Program-made: the position numbers and the translations under genes | Assembly: GCA_039818985.1 (NCBI GenBank) | Contig: JBCBSU010000001.1 | Coordinates: 1,948,367-2,012,366 of the forward strand | DNA from: Pseudomonadota bacterium | GTDB lineage: Bacteria; Pseudomonadota; Alphaproteobacteria; Sphingomonadales; Sphingomonadaceae | Reading direction: 5' to 3' | Length of the DNA stretch: 64,000 nt | In this document: one piece after another, positions 35,121-44,859 of the stretch | Layout of the letters: each line of letters starts with the position of its first letter | How positions within the stretch are numbered: position 1 is the first letter of the stretch | The notes under the pieces: generated by a model | Databases searched by the model: none | What the model saw: the letters and a program-made list of their open reading frames with translations, nothing else | What the model was told of the DNA's origin: nothing

Positions 35121-35669
35121 GTGATGGATGATACAAGCTCTCCAACGGCAGCGCATTGCTATCTGGTCGCGCTCGGCTCCAACCGGCGGCACAGGCACCA
35201 TGGCCTGCCACAGGCGGTGCTCGGCGCGGCGATGCAACTGCTCGATGCTGCGCCGCTCCGACTGATTGATGCCGCACCCATCATCCATAGTGCCCCGCTC
35301 GGGCCGTCACAGCGCTTCTACGCCAACAGCGCCGCGATCATCGAGACCATGCTCGCGCCCTCGGCCCTGCTGACGCATCTCAAGGCGCTGGAAAACCGCT
35401 TCGGCGCCCGTCACAGGCGGCGATGGTCATCGCGGGTCCTCGATCTCGATATTATCCTGTGGCGCGGCGGGATATGGCTCGACGACAGCCTGACCGTGCC
35501 GCACCCGGCATTCAGGGAGCGCGGCTTTGTGCTGCACCCCGCGGCGCATATCGCCGGTGGCTGGCGCGACCCGGTCAGCGGCCTCAGCATCGCACAGCTC
35601 GCCGCGCGGCAGCGTCGCGCCGACACCAAAGCGCGGAATCGGTCAAAGCCGCTTGACCACAGCCGGTGA
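35121..35669 (+). CDS. folK: 2-amino-4-hydroxy-6-hydroxymethyldihydropteridine diphosphokinase
   Basis: This 182-residue HPPK of the folate pathway transfers pyrophosphate from ATP to the pterin. YLVALGSNRR at the N-terminus and RRWSSRVLDLDIILW (the RxxDxDI metal-binding signature) followed by VPHPAFRERGFVL are diagnostic. The start at 35121 has MM; the second ATG 35124 is also possible. The coding sequence is very GC-rich. The C-terminus is basic. Confidence 0.93.
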   Translation: MMDDTSSPTAAHCYLVALGSNRRHRHHGLPQAVLGAAMQLLDAAPLRLIDAAPIIHSAPLGPSQRFYANSAAIIETMLAPSALLTHLKALENRFGARHRRRWSSRVLDLDIILWRGGIWLDDSLTVPHPAFRERGFVLHPAAHIAGGWRDPVSGLSIAQLAARQRRADTKARNRSKPLDHSR

Positions 35670-35735
35670 CGCCGTTAGGGGATGCCCTCGCAACGCAAAC
35701 CGTGCCGCCCAATACGGGCACGCAAACATGGTTAC

Positions 35736-35811
35736 GGGCCCTTAGCTCAGTCGGTAGAGCAACTGACTTTTAATCAGTAGGTCGCTGGTTCGACCCCAGC
35801 AGGGCTCACCA
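35736..35811 (+). tRNA. trnK-UUU: tRNA-Lys (anticodon UUU)
   Basis: The 76-base cloverleaf is complete: acceptor stem GGGCCCT/AGGGCTC (with one G-U pair), D arm GCTC-AGTCGGTA-GAGC, anticodon stem ACTGA/TCAGT with loop CTTTTAA, T arm GCTGG-TTCGACC-CCAGC and an encoded CCA end. The anticodon TTT reads lysine codons. Confidence 0.97.
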
Positions 35812-35967
35812 TATTTTCAATGGGCTATTCGCAGTCTAGCCAAAAAGCTCCCGATAGTTGTATCTATTTAGACGATGAGTCTACCTAGATTGGTGCGAGC
35901 CAGATTATCCAGCTTGCTTGATGAACTGCGTTAATCACCGAACCATCAACAATTGAGCAAAAAGCAG

Positions 35968-36597
35968 ATGGCGAAGAAGCAATCACAGCCAAAACAGAGA
36001 TTCAGCCGCAAGGTTCGGCGATCGATGATTCTTGACAGCGCTGCCGACATGATTGCAACGGACGGAACATCGGGGCTTTCGATGGAAGCAATCGGCCAGA
36101 AAGCCGAGGTCAGCAAAGCGCTGATGTATCGGTATTTTGACAGTTTGATAGACTTGTTGAGAGAATTGCTCGACCGCGAGTTGAAGGCGCTGAGGCGTCA
36201 GCAGTTTGAGGTGGCCGAAAAGGCGACAACATTTGAAGAACTGGTGCGGAATGTCACCCGTGTCTATCTGCTGAATATTGAGGAGCGCGGCATGGTCATT
36301 GAGCGGCTTCAAGCCTATCCGAACATATCCAATGCGCCTGATCCTACCTATTTCCGGCGTGGGCAGGCGGTAGAATATTTTGCCAATCTTGTGGCCAAAA
36401 GTTTTGATCTGCCGATTGAGGATGCGGCGGCCTATACAGATATTTCCTTTGGCCTTCCGGCGTCAGCAGGGGAATATCTGCTACGCAGCGGCATGAGCAG
36501 GCAAAGGGTTGAGGACATAACGGTTGCGATGATCATAGGCAGCCTTACGGGCATGAAATACGACATTTCCATAAGGTCACAAAAGCTCAAACGATAA
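35968..36597 (+). CDS. TetR-family transcriptional regulator
   Basis: This 209-residue regulator has a helix-turn-helix in residues about 15-65 (ILDSAADMIATDGTSGLSMEAIGQKAEVSKALMYRYFDS) and an unassigned ligand domain after it. ATG at 35968 is preferred over TTG at 35953. It stands convergent to the large TonB receptor and at the start of the catabolic-looking block, so it likely controls that block in response to an imported compound. Possible operators are inverted repeats near 39251-39291. Confidence 0.88.
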   Translation: MAKKQSQPKQRFSRKVRRSMILDSAADMIATDGTSGLSMEAIGQKAEVSKALMYRYFDSLIDLLRELLDRELKALRRQQFEVAEKATTFEELVRNVTRVYLLNIEERGMVIERLQAYPNISNAPDPTYFRRGQAVEYFANLVAKSFDLPIEDAAAYTDISFGLPASAGEYLLRSGMSRQRVEDITVAMIIGSLTGMKYDISIRSQKLKR

Positions 36598-36673
36598 ACG
36601 GTGAAGTCCCATCCAAAAATAAGGTGGACGGCTTAAGCCGCCCACCCAGTTGATCCTTCGGGAGAAATGCGGA

Positions 36674-39226
36674 TCAGAATTTGAACCGTATCGAGCCGCC
36701 ATATGTCCTTGGCTGATTACGAAAACCATTCAGGGAACCTGGTTGGCCAGGAGATGGAAATACGCCTTGCAGATAAGCCGCGTTGGTCAGGTTACGAGCC
36801 CATGCGGTCAGCTCGATGCCATTGGTCAGTCCAAGGCTGATTGTACCATTGAGCTGTTCGACCGATCGTTTGAACTGCGACAATCCCTGGGCAATCTCGA
36901 CATTGCTCTCCAGCAGATAGTCGGCATAGAATCGCAATGTGGTCCCATCACCAAATTCATGGACATAGGCAGCGCTGAAACTTCCAGACCATTCAGGGAT
37001 ACCCGCTGGCGTTTCCCCCGAAAGATCGGTCGGCACGGCTGAAAATGTCGCCGGGTTAAACGCAACCCCGCCGGTAAAGCTGTCAAAGGTTGCGTCGAGA
37101 TAAGTTATGGCAGCAGTGAATGTCAGCTGAGGAATGGGAGAGACCGAAGTATCAAATTCAAATCCGCGCACCGACTGTTCTTCGGCATTGCCGAGAACAA
37201 AACCGTCACCGGTGAACAGATTGGCCTGGAAACCTTCCAGCGTCTGGTCGAATATCGCCAGATTAAAGGCAAAGCCCTGCCACTGTCCCTTGACCCCAAG
37301 CTCATAGACTGTCGCTTCTTCAGGCCCGGCAAAGCGCGTGCCTGCAGTCAGATTTGGAAGCGCCAGACCGGCATCACGAATGGGCGATGATGCAGGTGGC
37401 GGAACCTGAAAAGGCGAGCCGGGTATGAAGTCTGTGCCAAATGGCCGGCTGTCCGTCGAGAGGTTGAACGATGATGCTTTGAAGCCCGTGGCATGGGTTG
37501 CGTACACTGTGAGATTGTCGCTCGCTTCATAGGTCAGACGAAGGGTATAGGCCAGATCGCTGTCATTTGTGCGGCCATCCTCGATTTCATTGGGGAAGTT
37601 GAGAAACGGAGGAACAATTTGAAAAGCACGCAGCCCCAAAAACGGGTTCGTGCCTGGACTTGAAGCCAGTACGCCAGCCTGTTCCGGCGTTGCTCCTTGC
37701 AGCAGTGCAGCATTGAAGCCAGCCTGGATCAGGTCAACACTGGCAAACACATCAGTGCTGATATTGTCTTGCACAACCTGCTTGCGGTCATTGGTAAAAT
37801 TGGCCCCAACAGTCGCTGTCAGCCGGTCGGTTATGGCGTAATTCACCTCACCGAAAATCGAAAAAGCGGTGTTGGCATAGTCAAAGTTGAGCAAACGCCC
37901 CTGCCCGACACCGCCAAAGTTACCGGGCGCAATACCCGGTACCAACGCCCTGATTGTCGGTTCAAGAGCGCTAAAGGCACCACCGGTTACAGCATTGGCA
38001 AAATTTGCAAAATCCTCACCGAACTGAAAGTCCTGCACCTGATCGATATTCTCCTGGAAGAAGAACCCGCCGACAAGGAAGTTGAGCGGCCCATCAAAAT
38101 TTGACGCAGCGCGCAATTCGAGCGTGTAGGTATCGATATCCGTATCGATGGCGCTTCTGGCCAGTGAATTGAGATTGCTGAAATCACTGTCCTGATTCAG
38201 ATCAACCCTGACACCGCGATAGGCGCTGATAGCCGTGAAGTCGATCGCGCCAAGCGACCAATCGGTCTGCAGCGACACGCCGAAATTATCGATTTCGTTA
38301 AACGGCGCGAAGGTCAGGGAACTGGTCAGGCCGAGCGGGTTATTGGGGATCACGGTAGATCCCAGAGCACGCGAGACTGCACCCGTAGGCCCATCGACGA
38401 CATTGACGCCACCGCAGCAGACTTCATCGATATTCTCATAGTCGGCGATCAGACGAAAACTCAGATCCTCGCTGGGCTCAAACAGGAGCTGGCCACGGGT
38501 GCTCCAGCGGTCGCGCTCGTTCAGATCCTGATTGAGATTTGTGTCCCGGATATAGCCATCGCGCTGGTTAAGATTGCCGCCAATGCTGAACGCCAGGGTA
38601 TCGGTGATCGGCCCGGTGACATCACCGCGAACAATTAGCGCATCAAAATTGCCGTAGGAAATCTCGCCAAAACCACCAAATTCAAATTGCGGCTTGCGGG
38701 TGACAATGCTGACAACGCCGGCAGAAGCATTTTTGCCGAACAATGTCGATTGCGGCCCGCGCAGGACTTCCACCCGCTGCACATTGGGAAGATCGCCAAT
38801 TTGCGCCAAAGCACGCGAACGATAAACCCCGTCGACAAAAACCCCGACCGAAGGTTCGATACCGATATTATTCGATCCGTTGCCAAAGCCGCGAATGCTC
38901 AACGTCGTATTCGCAGAAATACCGCCCTGCCCTACGCGAAGTGATGGTACCAGCGTCTGGATATCGAGGATATCGCGTATCTGGGCGTCTTCGATCTGCT
39001 CTGCCGTGGTTACGGACACCGCAATCGGGGTATCCTGCAAAGTGGCTTCGCGCTTCGACGCGGTGACGATGATCACATTCTCATCGGTGTCTGCCGAGTC
39101 GGATACCCCTTGCGTGCTCTCTTCCGGCTCGCCCCCTGTCTGCGCCATTGCCGCGCCGGGCAATATGGAAAAAGCAACCCCAGCCAGCAGAATCCCGCGG
39201 CTCATGGCCCTTGGACCGTTCATCAT
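36674..39226 (-). CDS. Large TonB-dependent receptor
   Basis: This 850-residue outer-membrane receptor has a signal peptide (about residues 1-29, ending AMAQ) and a TonB-box-like ENVIIVTASKRE. The plug (about 60-180) includes DTPIAVSVTTAEQI, PSVGVFVDGVYRSRALAQ and RVEVLRGPQSTLFGKNASAGVVSI. The long barrel ends YGGSIRFKF. The sequence type (DTPIAVS, GPQSTLFGKNA) is that of the sphingomonad receptors for large aromatic, steroid or sugar ligands rather than siderophores. The true ligand is unknown. Confidence 0.95.
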   Translation of the reverse strand: MMNGPRAMSRGILLAGVAFSILPGAAMAQTGGEPEESTQGVSDSADTDENVIIVTASKREATLQDTPIAVSVTTAEQIEDAQIRDILDIQTLVPSLRVGQGGISANTTLSIRGFGNGSNNIGIEPSVGVFVDGVYRSRALAQIGDLPNVQRVEVLRGPQSTLFGKNASAGVVSIVTRKPQFEFGGFGEISYGNFDALIVRGDVTGPITDTLAFSIGGNLNQRDGYIRDTNLNQDLNERDRWSTRGQLLFEPSEDLSFRLIADYENIDEVCCGGVNVVDGPTGAVSRALGSTVIPNNPLGLTSSLTFAPFNEIDNFGVSLQTDWSLGAIDFTAISAYRGVRVDLNQDSDFSNLNSLARSAIDTDIDTYTLELRAASNFDGPLNFLVGGFFFQENIDQVQDFQFGEDFANFANAVTGGAFSALEPTIRALVPGIAPGNFGGVGQGRLLNFDYANTAFSIFGEVNYAITDRLTATVGANFTNDRKQVVQDNISTDVFASVDLIQAGFNAALLQGATPEQAGVLASSPGTNPFLGLRAFQIVPPFLNFPNEIEDGRTNDSDLAYTLRLTYEASDNLTVYATHATGFKASSFNLSTDSRPFGTDFIPGSPFQVPPPASSPIRDAGLALPNLTAGTRFAGPEEATVYELGVKGQWQGFAFNLAIFDQTLEGFQANLFTGDGFVLGNAEEQSVRGFEFDTSVSPIPQLTFTAAITYLDATFDSFTGGVAFNPATFSAVPTDLSGETPAGIPEWSGSFSAAYVHEFGDGTTLRFYADYLLESNVEIAQGLSQFKRSVEQLNGTISLGLTNGIELTAWARNLTNAAYLQGVFPSPGQPGSLNGFRNQPRTYGGSIRFKF

Positions 39227-39250
39227 TCCACCCCTCCTATCGGATGACCT

Positions 39251-39291
39251 TATGTATATTTTTTGTCTATATAGGCTTCTCCATATACATA
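39251..39291. promoter_or_regulatory. AT-rich inverted repeat before the TonB receptor gene
   Basis: TATGTATAT (39251-39259) is repeated as its exact complement ATATACATA (39283-39291), 23 bases apart, just upstream of the receptor start (39226) in an AT-rich 220-base divergent region. It is a candidate operator/promoter for the neighbouring TetR regulator. Confidence 0.4.
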
Positions 39292-39446
39292 TTTTTCACC
39301 TCAATGGAAGCATTAGTTGACTTTTGGTATACTAAAGCTTTAGGGTGATCGCCATTCAAAGCCAGTGATCTCACAAGAAGATCAGATATGATCGCTGGTT
39401 ACCGGGAGGGGTCATCCGGCCTCACGCAGTTAGGCAGGGTAAGAAA

Positions 39447-40493
39447 ATGAAGAACTATATTGCGGCTATTGGTGCCACGCTTCTGCTGGCGGCATGTGGT
39501 GGTTCGACACCGACCGAAGTGCCAACAGACTCGGTTATAATCGGGGTGAACTATGTTGGCGCAACCGTTGCCGATCTTGAGCAGACCGCAAAGCTCTATG
39601 GCGACGCGGTTGATCTGAAATCGGTTGATCAAAGCCCGATTTCCGGCAGCACCCAATTAGACGCGATCGCTGGCAGGGAAGGCGTTGAGGTGCAGACCAT
39701 GACGCTGCGCAGCACCAACGCGCAAATACGGTTCATGCAATTTGTTGCCCCTTCACTCGCCGCTCAATCCACTGCCCCCATGGATGTTCAAGGCCCGGGC
39801 ATTGCCCATGTCTGCTATCAGGTGAACAGCAAAACCCAAGCCTATCAGAAACTTCTTGCCGGTGGTGCCGACTATATCGGTGACAAGGAGATGGTGCACT
39901 TGAATCCAAAGAATCCGGTCTATTATGCTTATGCCCGTGATCGCGACGGCCTGGTGGCCGAGGTTGAGCATGTCGATGTCGCCAAGCTTGAGCTGCCCGA
40001 ACCACCCAAAAATTCCTACCGCATTCGCCAAGTATCCCTTGCAACGCCCAACATTGACCGACTGGTCGATTTTTATGCTGCTTTTCTCAATCAGCATGAA
40101 CCGCGACGGGTTGGACAATGGTTCTCGGTTTCTGGCGAAAAGGTAGACAAGGTCTCCGGCCTTCCGGGCAGCGAGCTGGAAATGGCGTGGTTCCAGATAC
40201 GCAATCTCGAGCTGGAGATATTTCAATATCACAGCCACCCCACCGAAGATGTGGAAACCCCGAGGCCCGTTGATGCCCTCGGCTATAACATGATCGTCTT
40301 CGATGTTTCCGACATGCAGGCTGCCCGCAAAAGGCTGGTGGATGCGGGCGGTACTGTCGTTACCGAGCCAGGGCCAATGGATGGTGGCCAGATAATGTTC
40401 GGCCGCGACCCCGATGGCAATCTTCTCGGGCTGCAGAAGCTCGACAAGGCCTCGGTGTTTTCATCCAGCAATTTCGCAGATAACGGCATTTAG
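39447..40493 (+). CDS. Two-module VOC-family lipoprotein
   Basis: This 348-residue protein has a lipoprotein signal (lipobox LLAAC, Cys about residue 17). It is followed by two VOC modules, about residues 30-180 (GIAHVCYQVNS, DGLVAEVEHV) and 190-330 (IRQVSLATPNIDRLVDFYAAFL, MIVFDVSD, DPDGNLLGLQ). Extracytoplasmic lipid-anchored VOC proteins are unusual, since most are cytosolic. Only part of the classical metal ligands are obvious. It is followed after 9 bases by an SDR gene, so both serve the same unknown substrate. Confidence 0.8.
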   Translation: MKNYIAAIGATLLLAACGGSTPTEVPTDSVIIGVNYVGATVADLEQTAKLYGDAVDLKSVDQSPISGSTQLDAIAGREGVEVQTMTLRSTNAQIRFMQFVAPSLAAQSTAPMDVQGPGIAHVCYQVNSKTQAYQKLLAGGADYIGDKEMVHLNPKNPVYYAYARDRDGLVAEVEHVDVAKLELPEPPKNSYRIRQVSLATPNIDRLVDFYAAFLNQHEPRRVGQWFSVSGEKVDKVSGLPGSELEMAWFQIRNLELEIFQYHSHPTEDVETPRPVDALGYNMIVFDVSDMQAARKRLVDAGGTVVTEPGPMDGGQIMFGRDPDGNLLGLQKLDKASVFSSSNFADNGI

Positions 40494-40502
40494 GGAGCAC
40501 GC

Positions 40503-41261
40503 ATGTTCGACCTTTCCAATCACGTATCCATTGTCACCGGCGGCAATGGCGGCCTTGGCCTTGCCTTTTGCCGCGGCCTGGTGAAACGCGGTTCCAAGGT
40601 CGCGGTCTGGGGACGGAATAGCGAAAAGAACGCCGCAGCGGTTGAAGAATTGCGGGCCATGGGCGGTGAAGCAGAGGCCTATGCCTGTGATGTCACCGAT
40701 GAAAGCCAGATTGATGAGGCTTTTGCCAAAACTGTTGAAACCTATGGCCGCGTGGACAGTTGCTTCGCCAATGCCGGCGGCGGCGGCTTTCGCGGCATGT
40801 CGCATATGACCGATCGTCAGACATGGCTCGACACCATAGACCTCAACCTGATGAGCGTGGTTCAGACCTGGAAACCGGTGACCGAGCATATGCTGGCCAA
40901 CCAGACACCCGGTCGGCTGGTGGTGACATCCTCCATCGCGGCATTATGCGGCACGGGCGGTGCGGCTGGTTATTCGACCACAAAAGCTGCGGTTATTGGT
41001 CTGGTGCAGGCGCTGGCGATGGAACTGGGCAATCAGGGTATTCGCGTAAACGCGATCCTGCCCGGCTTTATCGAAACCGAAATGTCCATGGATACCAGCA
41101 AGGCGTTTCAGGACTCAGCACGCCGCCGTTCAGCCATTGGCCGCATAGGCGAACTGGAGGATATGGAAGGCATAGCCGTATTCCTGGCATCGCGCGAAAG
41201 CGATTTTATGACAGGACAGACAGTTGTTCTGGACGGCGGAAATACGATTTTTCCTCTATGA
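40503..41261 (+). CDS. Short-chain dehydrogenase/reductase
   Basis: This 252-residue classical SDR has the cofactor motif TGGNGGLGLAFC (Gly-rich), NAG at CFANAGGGGF, the catalytic Ser in VTSSIAALCGTG and YSTTKAAV (Tyr-x3-Lys). The substrate is unknown. It sits between the VOC lipoprotein and the PQQ dehydrogenase, 42 bases before the latter, in one probable operon. Confidence 0.9.
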   Translation: MFDLSNHVSIVTGGNGGLGLAFCRGLVKRGSKVAVWGRNSEKNAAAVEELRAMGGEAEAYACDVTDESQIDEAFAKTVETYGRVDSCFANAGGGGFRGMSHMTDRQTWLDTIDLNLMSVVQTWKPVTEHMLANQTPGRLVVTSSIAALCGTGGAAGYSTTKAAVIGLVQALAMELGNQGIRVNAILPGFIETEMSMDTSKAFQDSARRRSAIGRIGELEDMEGIAVFLASRESDFMTGQTVVLDGGNTIFPL

Positions 41262-41303
41262 TACCAACTATGGATATGACCGAGATTTGACCGGAAACCG
41301 ATT

Positions 41304-43802
41304 ATGACCATGTCCAATATTGTCCGATGGATTTTCATTGTCCTGTTCTGGGTGATTGGGCTTGTTCTCACTCTTCTTGGCGGGTTTCTGATCTATCTCG
41401 GCGGCAGCCCCTATTACGCCATTGCCGGGGTTGCGACCTTCATGGTCGGCATATTTGTCAAGCGGCGCAGCAGCAAGGCAATAAAGCTCTATGCGGTGAT
41501 ATTGGCGGCAACGCTGATCTGGTCGCTCTATGAGGCGGAGCTCGATTTCCTCGCCCTGCTGCCACGGCTCGCAGCATGGCTGGGCTTGGGCCTCTGGTTC
41601 TTGACACCATGGTCCCGCAAAGCACCTGATCAAAAAACGGGTGCCGATAAAGCAGACAATCACGGTAGCACTGATCCTACGCCACAGCCGTCAAAATGGT
41701 GGGTCGGCGCGTCCAGCCTGGCCACTGTCGCGCTGCTTTTGCTGGCCTTTATGCAAGACTACACACAAAACGGCACCGGGACAGTCCGCGATCTCGCTAC
41801 CGCCAACGCCGTTACTGACTGGCGCAACTATGGCAATGATGAAGGCGGCACCCGATTTGCCCGACTGACCGATATCAACACCGAAACGGTTGGCGGGCTG
41901 AAAGAAGTCTGGCGCTATCGCACCGGAGTCGAGGAAGATTTCAAGGCAACCCCGCTCAACGTCAACGGCATGCTCTATATCTGCGCCGCGCTGAATGTCG
42001 TGATCGCGATTGATGACAGCACGGGCGAAGAAATCTGGCGTTATGAACCGGGGATTGAACCACCGGCAGATCACCAATATGCACGCACCTGTCGCGGTCT
42101 CGGCTATCATGAAGCGCCTGAAGGCTATGCCGGCCAGTGCCCCAAGCGCATCGTCACCTCCACTGTCGGCGCGAGCATTATTGCCGTAGATGCGCTGACC
42201 GGCGAACTGTGCACCGATTTCGGCGATAATGGCATGGTAGATCTGCGTAAGGGTATGGGTGTGCATGAACCGCAGGAGTACTACGTCACCTCCTCCCCTC
42301 TGGTTGCGGGTGACAATCTGGTCGTTGGCGGGCAAGTGCTGGACTCGCAAGACCTCGGCCTGCCGCCGGGTGTTGTCCGCGCCTTTGACGCGATGACGGG
42401 CGAATTTGCCTGGGCCTGGGATCTCGGCAATCCCGGCGTTCACAGTGAACCAGCCGAGGGCGAGACCTATACGCTGGGCACACCCAATGCCTGGTCGATC
42501 ATGAGCTATGATCCCGAGCTTGACCTGATCTATGCGCCGACCGGCAATGCCTCCCCAGACTATTTTGGCGGCGCGCGCCGCGATTTCGATGAGGAATGGT
42601 CGTCCGCTGTTGTCGCCATTGATGCGGCAACCGGGGAACCACGCTGGAAGTATCAGACGGTGCATCATGACATCTGGGACTATGATGTGCCTGCCCAGCC
42701 GGTACTCGTCGACGTGACCCGCGATGGCGAGACAGTGCCTTCTGTTGCTGTCCCCACCAAGATGGGCGACATTTTCCTGCTCGATCGCCGCGATGGCACG
42801 CCTGTTTATCCGATTGAAGAACGCCCGGCGCCTCAGGGCGCGGAGCCGAAGGAAAAGCTGTCAGAGACACAGCCCTTCTCACCTTTGCCCAATTTCCACC
42901 CCTATCGCTATGAGAAGGATATGTGGGGCCTGACGCCGATCGACCAACTTGTCTGCCGGATCGAATATCGCACAATGCGCTATGAGGGCATGTACACCCC
43001 GCCCACTGTACCCACTGGCCTCACCAACACCGGCACCATGCTTTACCCCGGCAATTTTGGCGGCTTCAACTGGGGCAGCGTCTCGGTCGACGCCGATAAT
43101 GGCCTGCTTGTCGCCGCACCGATGATGCTGGCGCACCGCTTAATCCTGGTAACGCCCGAGCAAGTTGCTGAAGCCGGGCCACGCGCAGCGCTGCTGCTCG
43201 GCAAGAACCACCCTGCGGTCCAACTCGATCCCGATGGACCAAAGCCGAAAACGGGTGAGCCTGATGCTAATGACCCGTTCGATCACAGGCGGATCAAATA
43301 TTATGGCCTGCCGATGCCGTTCATGTCGCGACTGGGCACACAGGTACCGTGCTTTGAACCACCATGGTCGCGCATCGCGGTGATTGATCTCAATACCAAG
43401 GAATTGCTTTGGAGCCGCCCCGCAGGCGATATGAGCAGCTCGGGCCCATTCAACCTGCGCTCGGGCATTCCCTATGATGTCGGCACCGCGATCCGCGCCG
43501 GAACGCTGACAACGCGCGGTGGCCTGACCTTTCTCAGCTCAACCATGGACAAAAAGGTCCGCGCCTACGACGTGCGCACCGGTGAGGAAAAATGGGAAGC
43601 CGATCTGCCCGGCAACGGTCAGTCTACACCCATGTCCTACCGTTCACAAAAGGACGGTAAGCAATATCTGATCGTCACCGTACCAAACCCGACCTGGCGC
43701 TATCCGCGTGATCCGGCGACCAATGAATATGTCGATTCCCAAGATGTCCGCGATGGCAAGGGCGGTTATGTTATTGCCTATGCATTGGAGGATGAGGACT
43801 AA
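41304..43802 (+). CDS. Membrane-bound PQQ-dependent dehydrogenase (glucose/quinate type)
   Basis: This 832-residue quinoprotein has five N-terminal membrane helices (about residues 8-30, 37-54, 62-80, 84-101 and 136-150) and a large periplasmic eight-bladed propeller (about 170-830), of the glucose/quinate/shikimate dehydrogenase group. YGNDEGGTRFARLTDI opens the propeller, as in relatives. WSRPAGDMSSSGPFNLRSG, VGTAIRAGTLTTRGGLTFL and a terminal YVIAYAL are conserved. It oxidises an alcohol or sugar outside the cytoplasm and passes electrons to ubiquinone. Needs PQQ, whose genes are not in the window. Confidence 0.93.
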   Translation: MTMSNIVRWIFIVLFWVIGLVLTLLGGFLIYLGGSPYYAIAGVATFMVGIFVKRRSSKAIKLYAVILAATLIWSLYEAELDFLALLPRLAAWLGLGLWFLTPWSRKAPDQKTGADKADNHGSTDPTPQPSKWWVGASSLATVALLLLAFMQDYTQNGTGTVRDLATANAVTDWRNYGNDEGGTRFARLTDINTETVGGLKEVWRYRTGVEEDFKATPLNVNGMLYICAALNVVIAIDDSTGEEIWRYEPGIEPPADHQYARTCRGLGYHEAPEGYAGQCPKRIVTSTVGASIIAVDALTGELCTDFGDNGMVDLRKGMGVHEPQEYYVTSSPLVAGDNLVVGGQVLDSQDLGLPPGVVRAFDAMTGEFAWAWDLGNPGVHSEPAEGETYTLGTPNAWSIMSYDPELDLIYAPTGNASPDYFGGARRDFDEEWSSAVVAIDAATGEPRWKYQTVHHDIWDYDVPAQPVLVDVTRDGETVPSVAVPTKMGDIFLLDRRDGTPVYPIEERPAPQGAEPKEKLSETQPFSPLPNFHPYRYEKDMWGLTPIDQLVCRIEYRTMRYEGMYTPPTVPTGLTNTGTMLYPGNFGGFNWGSVSVDADNGLLVAAPMMLAHRLILVTPEQVAEAGPRAALLLGKNHPAVQLDPDGPKPKTGEPDANDPFDHRRIKYYGLPMPFMSRLGTQVPCFEPPWSRIAVIDLNTKELLWSRPAGDMSSSGPFNLRSGIPYDVGTAIRAGTLTTRGGLTFLSSTMDKKVRAYDVRTGEEKWEADLPGNGQSTPMSYRSQKDGKQYLIVTVPNPTWRYPRDPATNEYVDSQDVRDGKGGYVIAYALEDED

Positions 43803-43806
43803 GGAT

Positions 43807-44859
43807 TTACTCTGCTGTCGTATCAGAAGCTGCAGCAATATGCGCTCTAAGAGCGGCATTGACTTCCTTTGCCCGTTCGACATGGGGCCAATGGCCAACA
43901 TCCTCAAGGATCATCAGTTCGCTCTGATCCGATAATGCTTCCATTTTATCAATCGCCAACTGGCTGAAAATCGGGTCATCACTACCCCAGATATAAAGGG
44001 CTGGAGCGACAACCCGAGCCTGTCTGGCGGGCCAATAGTCGCTTTCGCTTACCGCATCGGGCGACGGGATATTCGCACGGTACCAGTTGATATGCGCATC
44101 AATACGCTTCGGATCGCTTGTTGCTTGACGAAAGAGAGCGCCCTCCTCTTCGCTCAAATGGCCGGCTTCCACCAGCGGACCATAAGCGCCATCCCAGATG
44201 CTTTGCTCAATGCCCATGGCCAGCAGGATAGCGGGATGTGCCCGCTTAAACTGCTCAACATAGGCAAATGTCGCGCGTTCTTCGGGCACATTTGCGAGAA
44301 TATCCAATATCACATTCTGCGGTGGTGCGCTGAACGCTATTACGGATTTCACTCTCTTCGGATAACGCTGGGCCAATCCTATAGCAAAAGCCGAACCCCA
44401 GTCGTGACCAACAAGATGAACTTGATCGGCTCCCAAATGGTCGATCAGCGCAAAAACATGATCGGCCATTGCCTCCAGCTTATAGGCTTCAACATCCTGT
44501 GGTGCATCCGACTTACCCGCCCCCAGGCCATCTATCGCGACGACATGATAATCTGCCTTCAATGCTTCCATCTGCCGCTGGAATGATGGCCAGTAAGATG
44601 GGAAGCCGTGCAAGAACAACACCATGTCCCCTTTACCTGCCTCGACATAGTGCAGAGTAGTGCCTGCAAAGGCGAAATAGCCTTCGCGATATTGCGAGGC
44701 CCTATCGACATCACGATTTGCCAGTAGCACCCCAGGGTCGCTGGTATCACGGTCAACCGATACGCCTGTACTTGACCAGGCAAAAACAACTACCACTGAA
44801 AGGATGATAAAAGCAGTTACACAAATTACCGCGGTTTTCAGAAAGGATGATTTGCACAT
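43807..44859 (-). CDS. Epoxide-hydrolase-like alpha/beta hydrolase, membrane-anchored
   Basis: This 350-residue hydrolase has an N-terminal membrane helix (about residues 9-28). The oxyanion segment is HGFPSYW (84-90) and the nucleophile is Asp153 in GHDWGS, which is the pattern of epoxide hydrolases and haloalkane dehalogenases rather than serine hydrolases. The catalytic His is in VGHWPHVERA. A lid domain follows the core. It lies just after the PQQ dehydrogenase on the opposite strand (4 bases between stops). The substrate is unknown. Confidence 0.88.
   Translation of the reverse strand: MCKSSFLKTAVICVTAFIILSVVVVFAWSSTGVSVDRDTSDPGVLLANRDVDRASQYREGYFAFAGTTLHYVEAGKGDMVLFLHGFPSYWPSFQRQMEALKADYHVVAIDGLGAGKSDAPQDVEAYKLEAMADHVFALIDHLGADQVHLVGHDWGSAFAIGLAQRYPKRVKSVIAFSAPPQNVILDILANVPEERATFAYVEQFKRAHPAILLAMGIEQSIWDGAYGPLVEAGHLSEEEGALFRQATSDPKRIDAHINWYRANIPSPDAVSESDYWPARQARVVAPALYIWGSDDPIFSQLAIDKMEALSDQSELMILEDVGHWPHVERAKEVNAALRAHIAAASDTTAE

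Noticed and set aside
36623-36646. Hairpin between the convergent TetR and TonB receptor genes as a terminator
   Set aside because: The stem is imperfect and no T run follows in either direction.
39314-39346. TTGACT...TATACT as a standard promoter
   Set aside because: The two hexamers are only 5 bases apart, too close for a -35/-10 pair.
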